DNA of 64,000 bases from an uncultured bacterium (GTDB lineage: Bacteria; Cyanobacteriota; Vampirovibrionia; Gastranaerophilales; Gastranaerophilaceae). Positions 9,413 to 18,680 of the stretch are shown here, one piece after another (the stretch's first letter is position 1; each line of letters begins with the position of its first letter). The stretch lies in assembly GCA_949299935.1 (NCBI GenBank), contig CASGCE010000034.1, positions 31,654 to 95,653 on the forward strand, given 5' to 3'. The notes under the pieces were generated by a model, which was not told where the DNA came from, ran no database searches, and saw only the letters and a list, made by a program, of their open reading frames with translations. The position numbers were made by a program, and so were the translations under genes.

Positions 9413-10294
9413 TTAGTTAAACAGCTTCTTTTGAAGCTCAAGAGCAGTTTTTGTACGAGCAAGACCGCCCAACGAGCTTTCCTTTAGTGCAGGCGACATC
9501 AATTGTCCTGTTTGATTCATTGCATCAACAACCTCATCCGGGGGAATTTTAGATTCCACACCCGACATAGCAAGTTCACTTGCTGTCATTGCAATAATAG
9601 CCATAAACGGATTACGCTTGACACAGGGGATTTCAACCAACCCACACACCGGATCACATGTTAACCCTAAAATATTTTTTAAAGAAAGAGCTACAGCATT
9701 AAGAACCTGTCTCGGTGGTCCGCCTAAAAGTTGTGTAACGGCACCTGCTGCCATAGCAGCTGCCACTCCGCACTCGGCCTGACATCCCGCAACAGCCCCG
9801 GCTAATGATACTTTCGCAGAAATTATTCTTCCAATTTCTCCTGCGGTAATAAGAGCATTAACTTGTCGTTCTTCTGATATATTAAAATCTTCAGCTACAG
9901 CAATTATAACCGATGGAACAATGCCACAAGAACCTGCTGTGGGACATGCAACAATTTTTCCCATTCTTATATTTTCTTCACTAGTGGCAAGGGCATATAT
10001 CAAAATCTTTTCAAAAGTTTTGCCAAAAACAGCCGGACGTTGACTGAAACGTTTTTGCAATTTGTCGCAATCATCTCCGCACATCCCGCTCATAGAAAGC
10101 TCTACTGACTGCATACCCTCTTTTATAGCATCTTTCATAGCCTGTAAACTGGCCATTGCACATTTCCTTACTTTGTTTACAGGTACTTCACACCATTCCG
10201 ATTCATACGCCTGGGCAATTTGCCATACACGTTTCCCTCGGGTATTACAAACTTCTAACAATTGTTCAAATGTATTTATACCTTTTGTTTCCAT
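9413..10294 (-). CDS. sdaAA: L-serine dehydratase, alpha subunit
   Basis: Catalytic subunit of the two-part iron-sulfur L-serine deaminase that converts serine to pyruvate and ammonia. 293 residues. Cysteines positioned for the 4Fe-4S cluster are visible in CPTAGSCGIVPS and CDPVCGLVEIPC, and the NPFMAIIAM stretch is typical. It follows the beta subunit gene directly with no gap, so the two form an operon. The order is the same as in Firmicutes sdaAB-sdaAA. Confidence 0.95.
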   Translation of the reverse strand: METKGINTFEQLLEVCNTRGKRVWQIAQAYESEWCEVPVNKVRKCAMASLQAMKDAIKEGMQSVELSMSGMCGDDCDKLQKRFSQRPAVFGKTFEKILIYALATSEENIRMGKIVACPTAGSCGIVPSVIIAVAEDFNISEERQVNALITAGEIGRIISAKVSLAGAVAGCQAECGVAAAMAAGAVTQLLGGPPRQVLNAVALSLKNILGLTCDPVCGLVEIPCVKRNPFMAIIAMTASELAMSGVESKIPPDEVVDAMNQTGQLMSPALKESSLGGLARTKTALELQKKLFN

Positions 10295-10963
10295 TTATTC
10301 ACCCAATTTATTTATATAACTTACAAAGTAAACCCTTTCCATATGTTTGACAACCTCCAAAATCTCGCTATCTAAATCCCCGTCAATACATATGCACATA
10401 GACGCTTCCTCACCTTTTGCATACCTGTCGCAATGCAAAGATGCTATGTTTATATTTTTTGCCTGAATTAAAGACGTAACCTTTGATATCATCCCTGGAA
10501 TATCATCATAAACAATCATTAACGTGTTATATTCACCGGTTAATTTTACGGAAAACCCGTCAATAGTCCTTACAACAACCTCACCGGCACCTACTGACTC
10601 GCCGTATATGTCCATTGTTCTCCCATTCTCCATTACAAAATCAACTGAATTCGGATGCTTTTTAAAATCTTCGTAGTATTTAAATTCGTATTTAATTTTT
10701 TTTGAAATTTCATCATCAAAAATATTTTTTATGCGCCTATCATCCACTGATAACCCTAAAATTCCTGCCAAAAGCCCTTTTTCTGTACCATGACCTTTGC
10801 CAGTTTGAGCGTATGAATTAAAAAGTTTAAATGTAACTTTTTTAGGTATCCCACCATATATATTTTTTGCCAAAAGCCCCAACCTGACAGCCCCTGCGGT
10901 ATGTGAGCTGGATGGACCTATCATTATTGGCGATATAACGTTGAATATTGATGTCTGCTTCAT
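10295..10963 (-). CDS. sdaAB: L-serine dehydratase, beta subunit
   Basis: 222 residues. The N-terminal part has GPSSSHTAGAVRLG, the hallmark of the serine dehydratase beta chain, and the C-terminal part is an ACT-type regulatory domain (YDDIPGMISKVTSLIQAKNINIASLH). It contacts the alpha subunit and probably senses serine. A TATAAT hexamer lies at 10981-10986 on the minus strand and GGAG precedes the ATG, so the pair has its own promoter. Confidence 0.95.
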   Translation of the reverse strand: MKQTSIFNVISPIMIGPSSSHTAGAVRLGLLAKNIYGGIPKKVTFKLFNSYAQTGKGHGTEKGLLAGILGLSVDDRRIKNIFDDEISKKIKYEFKYYEDFKKHPNSVDFVMENGRTMDIYGESVGAGEVVVRTIDGFSVKLTGEYNTLMIVYDDIPGMISKVTSLIQAKNINIASLHCDRYAKGEEASMCICIDGDLDSEILEVVKHMERVYFVSYINKLGE

Positions 10964-11096
10964 TCTAATCTCCGATTCTCATTATATCATTAAAATTTAT
11001 TATTAAAAATGTAAAAATTTTATTAAAATTAGGCAATTGTTCGGGAAAATATGTTTTTATATAAGTGTGTAGTTTATTTTTTGTGCAAGGAGTAAT

Positions 11097-11240
11097 ATGT
11101 TTAGCCCTGAATTTATGAGATATTTGATTAATTATCAAAAAAATGATTTCAAGCCGGAAGAAAGCACCTCAAAAGAAATCCACTTTGATTCAAAAAAAGG
11201 CGGGCGTCTGGCCGAAATTTTGTTAACTATACAAAAATAG
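11097..11240 (+). CDS. 47-residue hypothetical protein
   Basis: A short open frame starting MFSPEFMRYLINYQ and ending EILLTIQK, with an excellent ribosome binding site (AAGGAG) four bases before the ATG. It is hydrophilic with alternating Lys and Glu/Asp and no membrane segment. It ends exactly where the convergent HTH gene ends (11241). The ribosome binding site and spacing argue that it is translated. No family was recognised. Confidence 0.55.
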   Translation: MFSPEFMRYLINYQKNDFKPEESTSKEIHFDSKKGGRLAEILLTIQK

Positions 11241-11453
11241 CTACTTATTTTTAGGTACAAAATAAGCTGTGTAGCCTATACAATCAAGGATTATTTCAAT
11301 CTCTTTTGCATTAATAGTTCCGTTTTTGAGTTTTTGTGACAAATTCTGAACGGTATAGTGCTTGTTTTTGGATTGCGAAATTTTTTGCGAAAGTTGAGTT
11401 AACGTCAAATCTGCATCTATTAATAATTTTCTAATTTCTTTACTTAAATCCAT
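11241..11453 (-). CDS. Small helix-turn-helix protein, Cro/C1-like
   Basis: 70 residues, LLIDADLTLTQLSQKI then NKHYTVQNLSQKLKNG, the spacing of an XRE-type helix-turn-helix, followed by IEIILDCIGYTAYFVPK. It lacks any second domain, so it is a single-domain DNA-binding protein. It lies next to the 47-residue gene on the opposite strand and a pilin-like pseudogene. Its target is unknown. Confidence 0.7.
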   Translation of the reverse strand: MDLSKEIRKLLIDADLTLTQLSQKISQSKNKHYTVQNLSQKLKNGTINAKEIEIILDCIGYTAYFVPKNK

Positions 11454-11558
11454 AGGTTAAGATTATACTATTTATCTTACAATTTGATTTTTTAAAGCAA
11501 TAATTTAAAATTAAATATATACTTTAATATTAATAAATTCATTACAAAGGAGAGCAAT

Positions 11559-12300
11559 ATGAAGAAAGGCTTTACACTTGCAGAAGTGCTTATAACATTG
11601 GGTATAATAGGAATAGTTGCCGCATTAACAATACCAACTTTAATACATAATTTTCAAGTTAAGGCACTTAAAAGCCAGCTTTTAGAAACATTTTCCTTAG
11701 TAAACCAAGCAGTAGGTCTTATGAAAGCAAATGAAAGTATCCCAAGTCTCTATAATTATTATACAATTTATGACATTAATAGAGGTGGATTCTACCATAG
11801 TGCTGAATTTAAAGAAAAATTTGCTAAATATGTAAAAATGCAAAAAACCAGAAAGCACCTAAAGCTGTAGATTACTTAACATATGACGGTTCTCAACAAG
11901 TAAATAACGAAGGTTCTACATCATACATTGTAGGCGCGCCAGATATGGTATTAGCCAACGGTGCGTATTTAAAAATTACAATCGCAGGGAACCTTGATGG
12001 AAGAAGTATTGCATCTCAGTTGACATTAACGGTGCTAAAAAGCCAAATCGATATGGATTCGACCTATTTTCGCTTGTTATTTTAAACTCAAATGATATAT
12101 TAACTGGGCGAAAAATGTTGAAATCTTACACCGAAGAAGAACTTGAGAACATGAATCCAAACTACACCGGATTATATGGAACACCGTGTTCAGCAAAATC
12201 AAAACAATCCGTAAACGGACTTGGTTGCGCGTGGTATGCGCTTAATGACATCTGTCCTGATGATGATACAAAGGGTTATTGGGAGTGTCTGCCCAAATAA
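11559..12300 (+). pseudogene. Type IV pilin-like gene broken by two frameshifts
   Basis: Begins with a canonical prepilin start (MKKGFTLAEVLITLG), with AAAGGAGAG upstream, but the frame closes at 11870. The protein resumes in the next frame at about 11845 (KAPKAVDYLTYDGSQQVNN) and again shifts at about 12000, giving CISVDINGAKKPNRYGFD and ending at 12300 with WECLPK. The intact relative at 31744 has the equivalent WCLADINGVQKPNKVGRD. Both shifts equal loss of one base, the first near a run of six A. This is either a recent pseudogene or a sequence error. Confidence 0.8.
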
Positions 12301-12572
12301 AAAAAAGAGCCTTATAATTAAGACCCTTTGGAATAATTTTCATCATTCCTCGTAATAGTGTGAAGTGTAGTGTGTGCTTAAAATCTCTTTTGATTCCTCA
12401 ATTTTAAGCATACCTCGTGTTTACATATATATAAAAATTTTTCAGTATATATTATTGCCATATTTTGTAAATACGAAGTTACGATTGTTACAAAATTTAA
12501 TAAAAAGCTTTAAAGCTATTTGTTTTTAACAAAAAAACGGTTATTATATGGATACGAAATGAGGAGAATTAT
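12301..12572. other. Intergenic region with inverted repeat upstream of surE
   Basis: Holds an inverted repeat with a 9-10-bp stem (GCTTAAAAT at 12376-12384 with ATTTTAAGC at 12401-12409, extended by one T-A-type pair), loop 16 nt. It has no U-tract, so it may be a regulatory hairpin rather than a terminator. The rest is AT-rich, with a possible weak surE promoter just before the GAGGAG ribosome binding site. Confidence 0.4.
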
Positions 12573-13367
12573 ATGAATATATTAATTTCAAATGATGACG
12601 GAATAGCAGCTAATGGCATAAGGGCATTAACAGAAGAATTATCCAAATATCATAACGTATATGTAGTAGCACCGGATAGAGAAAGGAGTGCGGCAGGGCA
12701 TTCGCTTACACTACATACTCCACTGCGCGTTGAAGAAATTGAAGAATCAAAGTCAGGTGCAAAACGTACTTGGGTGACTAACGGGACACCCGGTGATTGC
12801 GTAAAATTAGGGATAAATGCAATTCTTGCACCTGAAGAACAACCCGATTTTGTAATTTCCGGCATAAATCACGGTCCTAATTTAGGCTCAGATATTTTGT
12901 ATTCAGGTACAGTAAGCTGTGCCATGGAAGGTGCAATGCTTGGAGTGCCCAGTATTGCCGTATCTTTAGCAAGTATGCAAACAGAATACGAGGATTTTAA
13001 ATATACTGCCAAGTTTGTTGTATCACTTTTAAAAAAGCTCAGTGATTTTAAATTCCCCCCAAAAATGCTTTTGAATGTAAATGTTCCTTCTTTGGATGAA
13101 GATGACATTATAGGTGTCGCAATAACAGAATTAGGCAGGAAAATGTTCACTGACAATTACGAAAAAAGGATTGACCCAAGAGGGAAAGTTTATTATTGGA
13201 TGGCAGGAGAACTTATAAGTGAACCATCCAATGCTAATACTGATATTGCAGCAGTAAGAAACAATAAAATTTCCATAACTCCCGTTACTTTTGAAATGAC
13301 AAGGAAAGAAACTTTATCCGATCTTGAAGGTATTTTGTGCAAAGGCGACAGTTGCGATTGGATTTAA
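12573..13367 (+). CDS. surE: 5'/3'-nucleotidase SurE
   Basis: Metal-dependent nucleotide phosphatase with a Rossmann-like fold. 264 residues. The metal site is visible as NDDG (residues 6-9), Ser in the ERSAAGHSLT stretch and Asn in GINHGPNLG, followed by YSGTVSCAMEG. A strong ribosome binding site (GAGGAG) precedes the ATG. It is convergent with the SPOR gene, whose end is only six bases away. Confidence 0.96.
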   Translation: MNILISNDDGIAANGIRALTEELSKYHNVYVVAPDRERSAAGHSLTLHTPLRVEEIEESKSGAKRTWVTNGTPGDCVKLGINAILAPEEQPDFVISGINHGPNLGSDILYSGTVSCAMEGAMLGVPSIAVSLASMQTEYEDFKYTAKFVVSLLKKLSDFKFPPKMLLNVNVPSLDEDDIIGVAITELGRKMFTDNYEKRIDPRGKVYYWMAGELISEPSNANTDIAAVRNNKISITPVTFEMTRKETLSDLEGILCKGDSCDWI

Positions 13368-13373
13368 CCAGAG

Positions 13374-14096
13374 TTATTCAATAATAATTCTTGCCGGAAA
13401 GTTATTTTTCAAAAGTTCATTTGCAACACTTTGGGCTTTTTCAGGTGACGAAAAAGATCCAACTTGCAAAGTATAAGCAGCACCGATATTTTTGACGAAC
13501 GGTTGAACATTAAGACCTGCTTCTTGAATAATACCTTTAGCAACCTCTGCCTGCTCGGCAGTTGCATAATAGCCGACAATAACTTTAGAAGTGGTTGAAG
13601 GCTGTATTTTTTGCGCGGGCTGCACTGGTGACTCAGAATTCATTGCAGTTTCCTTAGTCTGACTTTCTTCTGTCACCGTATTTTCCGGTGATGACGATGC
13701 AACAGATTTGCTTGTATCCAGAACAATAACTTCACCTTCAGGCTCCATTATACTTTTGTTCTTCTGTTGTGGAATTCTTACTTTTTCCTCAAGCTCTGGA
13801 GAAAAGGTTTCATCCTCCATAACTCCGGAATTATCTTCCATTTGTATAAGTCGTAATCTGCCGTCAACATTACCTTTTATTGTTTCTTCTACTGAAACTT
13901 CCGAATTATCACCGATTGATACGTCTACATCCGGCGATAATTGCTTTGCTACACCCAAAAATATTATAAGCAATACAAAAAATGCCGATACAAATAAAAT
14001 TATACCCTCGTTTGGTTTTGAATCTATATTTCTTTTGTACTCTTTATAACTTATATGAGAAGGCCTTTCGTATTTTTCTTCATCTTCATAAATCAT
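13374..14096 (-). CDS. SPOR-domain membrane protein
   Basis: 240 residues. A cytoplasmic head of about 30 residues, one membrane helix at about 31-50 (GIILFVSAFFVLLIIFLGVA), an acidic low-complexity linker rich in Ser, Glu and Thr, and a C-terminal SPOR domain (VGYYATAEQAEVAKGIIQEA ... YTLQVGSFSSPEKAQSVANE). SPOR domains bind glycan strands lacking stem peptides at division sites, so a role in cell division or cell-wall remodelling is likely. It ends the queC operon. Confidence 0.88.
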   Translation of the reverse strand: MIYEDEEKYERPSHISYKEYKRNIDSKPNEGIILFVSAFFVLLIIFLGVAKQLSPDVDVSIGDNSEVSVEETIKGNVDGRLRLIQMEDNSGVMEDETFSPELEEKVRIPQQKNKSIMEPEGEVIVLDTSKSVASSSPENTVTEESQTKETAMNSESPVQPAQKIQPSTTSKVIVGYYATAEQAEVAKGIIQEAGLNVQPFVKNIGAAYTLQVGSFSSPEKAQSVANELLKNNFPARIIIE

Positions 14097-14098
14097 AA

Positions 14099-14653
14099 TT
14101 ACACTCCTCTTACCTTAGTGGATGCCATCATTATATCATCAATTTCTTCCGCGTACCTTTCCATAACTTCTTTTGCTAATTTATCCGTGTCATCTATACC
14201 TAAATCACTTTCTAATCCGCAAGCTTTGACCGGTGCACCTTGTGAATTTATGTTAATACCTGTATGAATAAGTATTGAAGTTTGGGATTTTGTTGCAATT
14301 GATACTGTAAGCTTTTTACAATTAATATATAAATCATCACCGTAACGTTCAACTTTGATTCCTCGCCTTTCAAGTGCTTCCTTTATAATACAAATTAAAA
14401 GTCTTTGCCTGAAAACACCCTCTATAAGACTTACGTTAAATTGTTCCGTTATAAAATTAAGCATATTTTTGCTGTAAATCGGCTCGTTATTGATAACATC
14501 TTCAATATCAACCATTTCAGTAAGCTTGACCTCGCATTCACCTTTGAACGCAACAATCGCATCACCTTGAATCTTAAAATTTTTGTAAATCCAATGAGGT
14601 GACAATTGCCAACCTTCGTATTTAATTTCTTTATCTGTTAATAACGTCTTCAT
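14099..14653 (-). CDS. DUF366 family protein
   Basis: 184 residues; the pattern KTLLTDKEIKYEGWQLSPHW, FKGECEV and GIDDTDKLAKEVMERYAEE fits the DUF366 family of unknown function. DUF366 genes recur beside queuosine genes in bacterial genomes, and here its start overlaps the queC end by 23 nt, so translational coupling and a role linked to 7-deazaguanine metabolism are likely. No catalytic residues can be named. Confidence 0.8.
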   Translation of the reverse strand: MKTLLTDKEIKYEGWQLSPHWIYKNFKIQGDAIVAFKGECEVKLTEMVDIEDVINNEPIYSKNMLNFITEQFNVSLIEGVFRQRLLICIIKEALERRGIKVERYGDDLYINCKKLTVSIATKSQTSILIHTGININSQGAPVKACGLESDLGIDDTDKLAKEVMERYAEEIDDIMMASTKVRGV

Positions 14654-15305
14654 CTTGAAAAATTAAGTTTATATATTTCGTATCATTATTAGCTGTGAGA
14701 GCATTTTTAAATCTCGTACAAGATTCGCATAATCCGCAATGTTTTTCAGCACCGCCGTAACAACTCCATACTAATTCTAAAGGCACTAAACATTGAATTG
14801 CTTGTTTAACTATATCATTTTTATTAAAATTTATCAAGGGAGCAACAACCTTTGGCTTTCTTTTGGTAGAATATTTAAATTCAGCGTTGATTTTGTCAAT
14901 AAAAACACCGGTATTATCCGGGAAAATTTGTGCTTCCTCTTTATTGGCACCTATTACTATATAATCAAAACCTTCACCGTCTGCCAGACTTGCAGCAATA
15001 TTAAGAAATAATCCGTTGCGATTAGGAACCCACACAGAATTTGAATTCTTTTGAATACCCTCCGGAATTGGACTTGAATTAACAAGCGCGGTATGCGTAA
15101 TCTCTTTTAACCAATTAAGTTTTATAATCTTATGTTCAATTTTATAATATCGGCAAATTTTTTGACAGGCTTTAACCTCCTGTTTAACGGACTTTTGACC
15201 ATAATCAAAGGTCAATGCAAGACTAATATTATATTTTTCTTTAACAAGTGCAAGGCTTACAAGTGAATCTAAACCACCTGATAAAAGAATAATTGATTTA
15301 GTCAT
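14631..15305 (-). CDS. queC: 7-cyano-7-deazaguanine synthase QueC
   Basis: ATP-dependent enzyme converting 7-carboxy-7-deazaguanine to preQ0 in queuosine synthesis. The ATG at 15305 (MTKSIILLSGGLDS) is favoured by AAGGA eight bases upstream. 224 residues. The PP-loop SGGLDS is at about residues 9-14, and the zinc cysteines are in CYGGAEKHCGLCESC near the C-terminus. queD, queE and queF are not in this window. Confidence 0.96.
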   Translation of the reverse strand: MTKSIILLSGGLDSLVSLALVKEKYNISLALTFDYGQKSVKQEVKACQKICRYYKIEHKIIKLNWLKEITHTALVNSSPIPEGIQKNSNSVWVPNRNGLFLNIAASLADGEGFDYIVIGANKEEAQIFPDNTGVFIDKINAEFKYSTKRKPKVVAPLINFNKNDIVKQAIQCLVPLELVWSCYGGAEKHCGLCESCTRFKNALTANNDTKYINLIFQDEDVINR

Positions 15306-16227
15306 TTTCATATTCCTTAATCATATATTTAGCTTCTTGTTTAAGACTTTCAACATATGAAGGGAGATTAATGACTTCATCCAAAATGTCGCGTCCTTGG
15401 ATGTTGTACAACGCAATCAGGGCATTTTTTCTAACATCTTCATTCTTATCACCCAAACAAATTTTTATTGCATCAGACGCTTTAGGATGTGAACTTTCCA
15501 TCAATGCTTCAATTGCGTTAATTCTGACCTGAGCAGATTCATCATTCAATGAGGACTTTAGCGCTTGAAAAACTCTTTCATTATCATCCAACCTGAGTTT
15601 TGTTAAAGCCTCAATTGCCCTTTCTTTCAAAAAAGTAAATTTGTTCATCAAACCCTGTTTTGTTTCCAAAATACTTACAAGAGGATCTATCGCCCTTATA
15701 TCACCTATAAGCCCTAACGCAGAAGCCGCAGATTCCCTCAGATAAACCGATTTTTCATTTTCATCTTTTACGACATCAATCAACGGCACAACAGCATATT
15801 TGTCACCTATTTTGCCCAAAGCATCAGCACAAGCAAGCCGAACCCTGTAATGTTCGTCTTTATTATTAAGACAATATAAAAGCGGAGTTAGAGCACTTGT
15901 ATCCTTATAATTTGCAATAGCTTTGGCGCACATTGAGCGCAAATTAACATATTTTTCTTTAAGTGCGGCATCTTCTGTATAAGTTTTGGACAACAACAGT
16001 TCCACTAAAACATCCAAAGTGGACTTAAACCTAAACCTGTCAGAAAATCTTATTACATTGGACAAAATTTCCGGATTATGAGATGCAGACAGTATGTAGT
16101 TATAAATCTCAACCAAATCTTCTCTAGAATATTCTTCATCTAAAGCTGCAATGTTATTAACAACCGCCTCAACGTCAGTTTCATCAAACAAATTACATTT
16201 TTTTGCAATTGCGTCGAAATCTAACAT
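15298..16227 (-). CDS. HEAT-repeat (PBS lyase-like) protein
   Basis: 309 residues from the ATG at 16227, chosen because AGGA sits five bases upstream; an open frame reaches back to 16245. The bulk is helical repeats of about 30-35 residues (SALTPLLYCLNNKDEHYRVR, AVVPLIDVVKDENEKS, AIDPLVSILETKQG). The repeats suggest protein-protein contact. It starts the HEAT-queC-DUF366-SPOR run and overlaps queC by eight bases. In cyanobacteria such repeats occur in phycobilin lyases, but no such function is claimed here. Confidence 0.85.
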   Translation of the reverse strand: MLDFDAIAKKCNLFDETDVEAVVNNIAALDEEYSREDLVEIYNYILSASHNPEILSNVIRFSDRFRFKSTLDVLVELLLSKTYTEDAALKEKYVNLRSMCAKAIANYKDTSALTPLLYCLNNKDEHYRVRLACADALGKIGDKYAVVPLIDVVKDENEKSVYLRESAASALGLIGDIRAIDPLVSILETKQGLMNKFTFLKERAIEALTKLRLDDNERVFQALKSSLNDESAQVRINAIEALMESSHPKASDAIKICLGDKNEDVRKNALIALYNIQGRDILDEVINLPSYVESLKQEAKYMIKEYEND

Positions 16228-16313
16228 AATCTTCCTATCCATCATAAATATACAATAAAAAGAAATTTATGGCAATTAATTATTATAATTGATTTTCGTG
16301 ATAGAATTTACGT

Positions 16314-16559
16314 ATGAAAAATTATAAAGCAACTGTAAATGTAAAACTCAAAGAAGCAGTAAAAGATATTAAAGCACAAACACTGGAACAGGCTGTGCAT
16401 AATATTATGCCCGTTCAAAATCTAAAATGCAGGGTCGGAAATACTTACAATATTGGATTTGATGCAAAAAATAAAAAAGAAGCAGAAAAAATTATAAATA
16501 CAATTTGCGAAGAGATCTTGTCAAACAGCGTAATAGAAGAATACGAAATTAAATGGTAA
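16314..16559 (+). CDS. purS: Phosphoribosylformylglycinamidine synthase subunit PurS
   Basis: 81 residues: the small subunit that bridges PurQ and PurL in three-part FGAM synthase. Visible are the N-terminal strand NYKATVNVKLKEAVKD, the helix TLEQAVHNI and the C-terminal strand with NSVIEEYEIKW. Its stop overlaps the purQ start by a few bases (16553). A TAGAAT hexamer lies six bases before the ATG and there is no ribosome binding site, so it may be leaderless. Confidence 0.93.
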   Translation: MKNYKATVNVKLKEAVKDIKAQTLEQAVHNIMPVQNLKCRVGNTYNIGFDAKNKKEAEKIINTICEEILSNSVIEEYEIKW

Positions 16560-17143
16560 AAGCGGGAATAATAACATTTTTAGGTACAAACTGTGAGCGT
16601 GACACAAAACGAGCATGCGAATTTTTCGGTTGGAATACTGAGTTTATAAAACATAATGACAAAATAAAAGAGCATTATGATGTAATATTTTTACCCGGCG
16701 GTTTTTCATATGGTGATCATATATCTTCAGGAAGAATTGCAAAACTTACTCCAGCAGTAAAATCTTTACCGGTAGGGAAAACTTTAATAGTAGGAATATG
16801 CAACGGATTTCAAATTTTGACGGAAGCAAAACTTTTATCCGGTGCACTTACGTATAATGAAAATATCCACTTTATATCCAAAGTGGCAGATTTAGAATTT
16901 ATGGGAGAGACAATAAAAATCCCAATAGCACACCATCAGGGGAATTACACCGGAAAAGGCGGTGAAGAAGTTATTTTACGCTACAAATACAACGAAAACG
17001 GTTCTGATGACAGAATTGCAGGAATCTATGACAGAAAAAATAAAATAATCGGGATGATGCCACATCCTGAAAGAGCAATTTTTGAAGAACTTGGATTAAC
17101 AGACGGCAGAAAGGTTTTTGAATTTATTAAAAATGAGATATAA
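16553..17143 (+). CDS. purQ: Phosphoribosylformylglycinamidine synthase subunit PurQ
   Basis: Class I glutamine amidotransferase that supplies ammonia to PurL. 196 residues, a little shorter than most PurQ (around 220). The oxyanion strand LPGGFSYGDH, the nucleophile Cys in GICNGFQ and the His-Glu pair in MMPHPERAI are all present. It overlaps purS and purL by a few bases each, as expected for an operon with translational coupling. Confidence 0.95.
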   Translation: MVKAGIITFLGTNCERDTKRACEFFGWNTEFIKHNDKIKEHYDVIFLPGGFSYGDHISSGRIAKLTPAVKSLPVGKTLIVGICNGFQILTEAKLLSGALTYNENIHFISKVADLEFMGETIKIPIAHHQGNYTGKGGEEVILRYKYNENGSDDRIAGIYDRKNKIIGMMPHPERAIFEELGLTDGRKVFEFIKNEI

Positions 17144-18635
17144 GAAATATATTACAGAGAAATTAAACAGATTACCGAACGAATTTGAATTACATCTGTT
17201 TAGTGCAACATATTCCGAGCACTGTGGCTATATACACTCCCGTGAATTATTAAAAGAGCTGCCGCGAGAAAATGCTATCTTCCCTAATGAAAATGCAGGT
17301 GGCATAAAAATCGGCGACCACGCAATTCTTTTTAAAATGGAATCTCACAATCACCCATGTGCTGTAGAGCCGTTTAATGGAGCTGCAACAGGTATTGGAG
17401 GGATTGTAAGAGATGTCCTTGCCATGAATGCAAGACCGATTGCCCTTTGTAACTCACTAAAATTCGGTGACGATAAAAGAATTACGGAAGGCGTGATTGA
17501 AGGGATTTCAAACTACGGCAATTCGATTGGAGTTCCCACAGTATCAACGGAAGTTTTATACAACAAAGTTTTCACCGAAAATCCGCTTGCTAATGTTACT
17601 TGTATAGGAATAGCAAAATATAACGATATTATAACGTCAAATAAAGCCCGAGAGGGTCAGAAACTTATGCTTATAGGTTCTGCAACAATGAAAGACGGCA
17701 TGGGCGGTGCAAGCTTTGCCTCAAGAAAACTCGGCAATAGTAAAAAAAAAGACAAACTCTCAATTCAAATTGCAAACCCATTTATGAAAAAGAAATTGAT
17801 TGAAGCATGTCTTGAAATATTTGAACAAAAACTTGTCACATCATGCCAGGATTGTGGCGCAGCCGGTATTTTATCATCAACCTCTGAAGCGGCATTTAAA
17901 AGTAATGTCGGTGTTGAAATAGATTTGTCTAAAATCCACGTTGCTGACGATTCTATCAAAGATTTTGAAATAATGTTATCTGAAACTCAAGAAAGAATGC
18001 TATTTGTTGTTGACAAAAAAAATATTAAAAATATAGAAAATATTTTGAATAAATATGAATTGGAATCCTCAGTTATCGGAACAGTTACCAAAGACAAAAA
18101 CTATGTGGTAAAACAAAATAATAAAATATTAGCAAACATTCCAACTAAAATACTTGTAACTCCGCCACCGGTAGAACTTGATTACTCTTACAAAAACTCC
18201 TGTTTTGCTGAAATTGTTTCAATTAATAACAAATCAATATACGAAAGGTATGATCACACCGTAGGCACAAGAACAGAACTTCAACCAAATGAAAACCCTC
18301 AATTTAATTCACTTAGGATTTGGGAAGAAAACTGTGATCTTGGGGTATATACGTTTTCGTCCACTGTAAACAATGTTTATAAATCATTGATTAATGCTGC
18401 AAATTTATTTAAAAATAAGGGATATCGCCCTCTCGGCATAACAAATTGTTTAAACTTTACCAACCCGGAGATCCCGCCTACAATGTATGAATTCAGAAAA
18501 ACAATATCTGACATAAAAAAAGCTTGCAACGAATTAAATATCCCTGTATGTTCAGGCAACGTTTCATTCTATAATGAAAGCTCTAATTCAAAAATAATAA
18601 ATATGCCTACCTTTACAATGATTGGAGTTAAGTAA
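17133..18635 (+). CDS. purL: Phosphoribosylformylglycinamidine synthase PurL, C-terminally short
   Basis: Starts at ATG 17133 (MRYKKYITEKLNRL), overlapping purQ by 11 nt; 500 residues, against about 600-740 for small-type PurL. Present are the N-terminal YSEHCGY element, the first AIRS domain (MESHNHPCAVEPFNGAATGIGG), the first C-terminal lobe (KDGMGGASFASRK) and a second AIRS domain ending IPVCSGNVSFYNES. The protein stops at MPTFTMIGVK, so the second AIRS_C lobe is absent. A terminator follows at once. No continuation is seen in other frames. Confidence 0.9.
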   Translation: MRYKKYITEKLNRLPNEFELHLFSATYSEHCGYIHSRELLKELPRENAIFPNENAGGIKIGDHAILFKMESHNHPCAVEPFNGAATGIGGIVRDVLAMNARPIALCNSLKFGDDKRITEGVIEGISNYGNSIGVPTVSTEVLYNKVFTENPLANVTCIGIAKYNDIITSNKAREGQKLMLIGSATMKDGMGGASFASRKLGNSKKKDKLSIQIANPFMKKKLIEACLEIFEQKLVTSCQDCGAAGILSSTSEAAFKSNVGVEIDLSKIHVADDSIKDFEIMLSETQERMLFVVDKKNIKNIENILNKYELESSVIGTVTKDKNYVVKQNNKILANIPTKILVTPPPVELDYSYKNSCFAEIVSINNKSIYERYDHTVGTRTELQPNENPQFNSLRIWEENCDLGVYTFSSTVNNVYKSLINAANLFKNKGYRPLGITNCLNFTNPEIPPTMYEFRKTISDIKKACNELNIPVCSGNVSFYNESSNSKIINMPTFTMIGVK

Positions 18636-18663
18636 AAGAACCCCTTTTTAGGAGTTCTTTTTT
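18634..18663 (+). terminator. Rho-independent terminator after purL
   Basis: AAAAGAACCCCT at 18634-18645 pairs with AGGAGTTCTTTT at 18650-18661 with one wobble pair, then a T run. It starts inside the purL stop region. Confidence 0.85.
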
Positions 18664-18680
18664 ATATTAAGATGCATCAA

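Noticed and set aside
12115..12300. Separate small gene after the first pilin segment
   Set aside because: It continues the pilin-like protein in another frame and has no ribosome binding site of its own.
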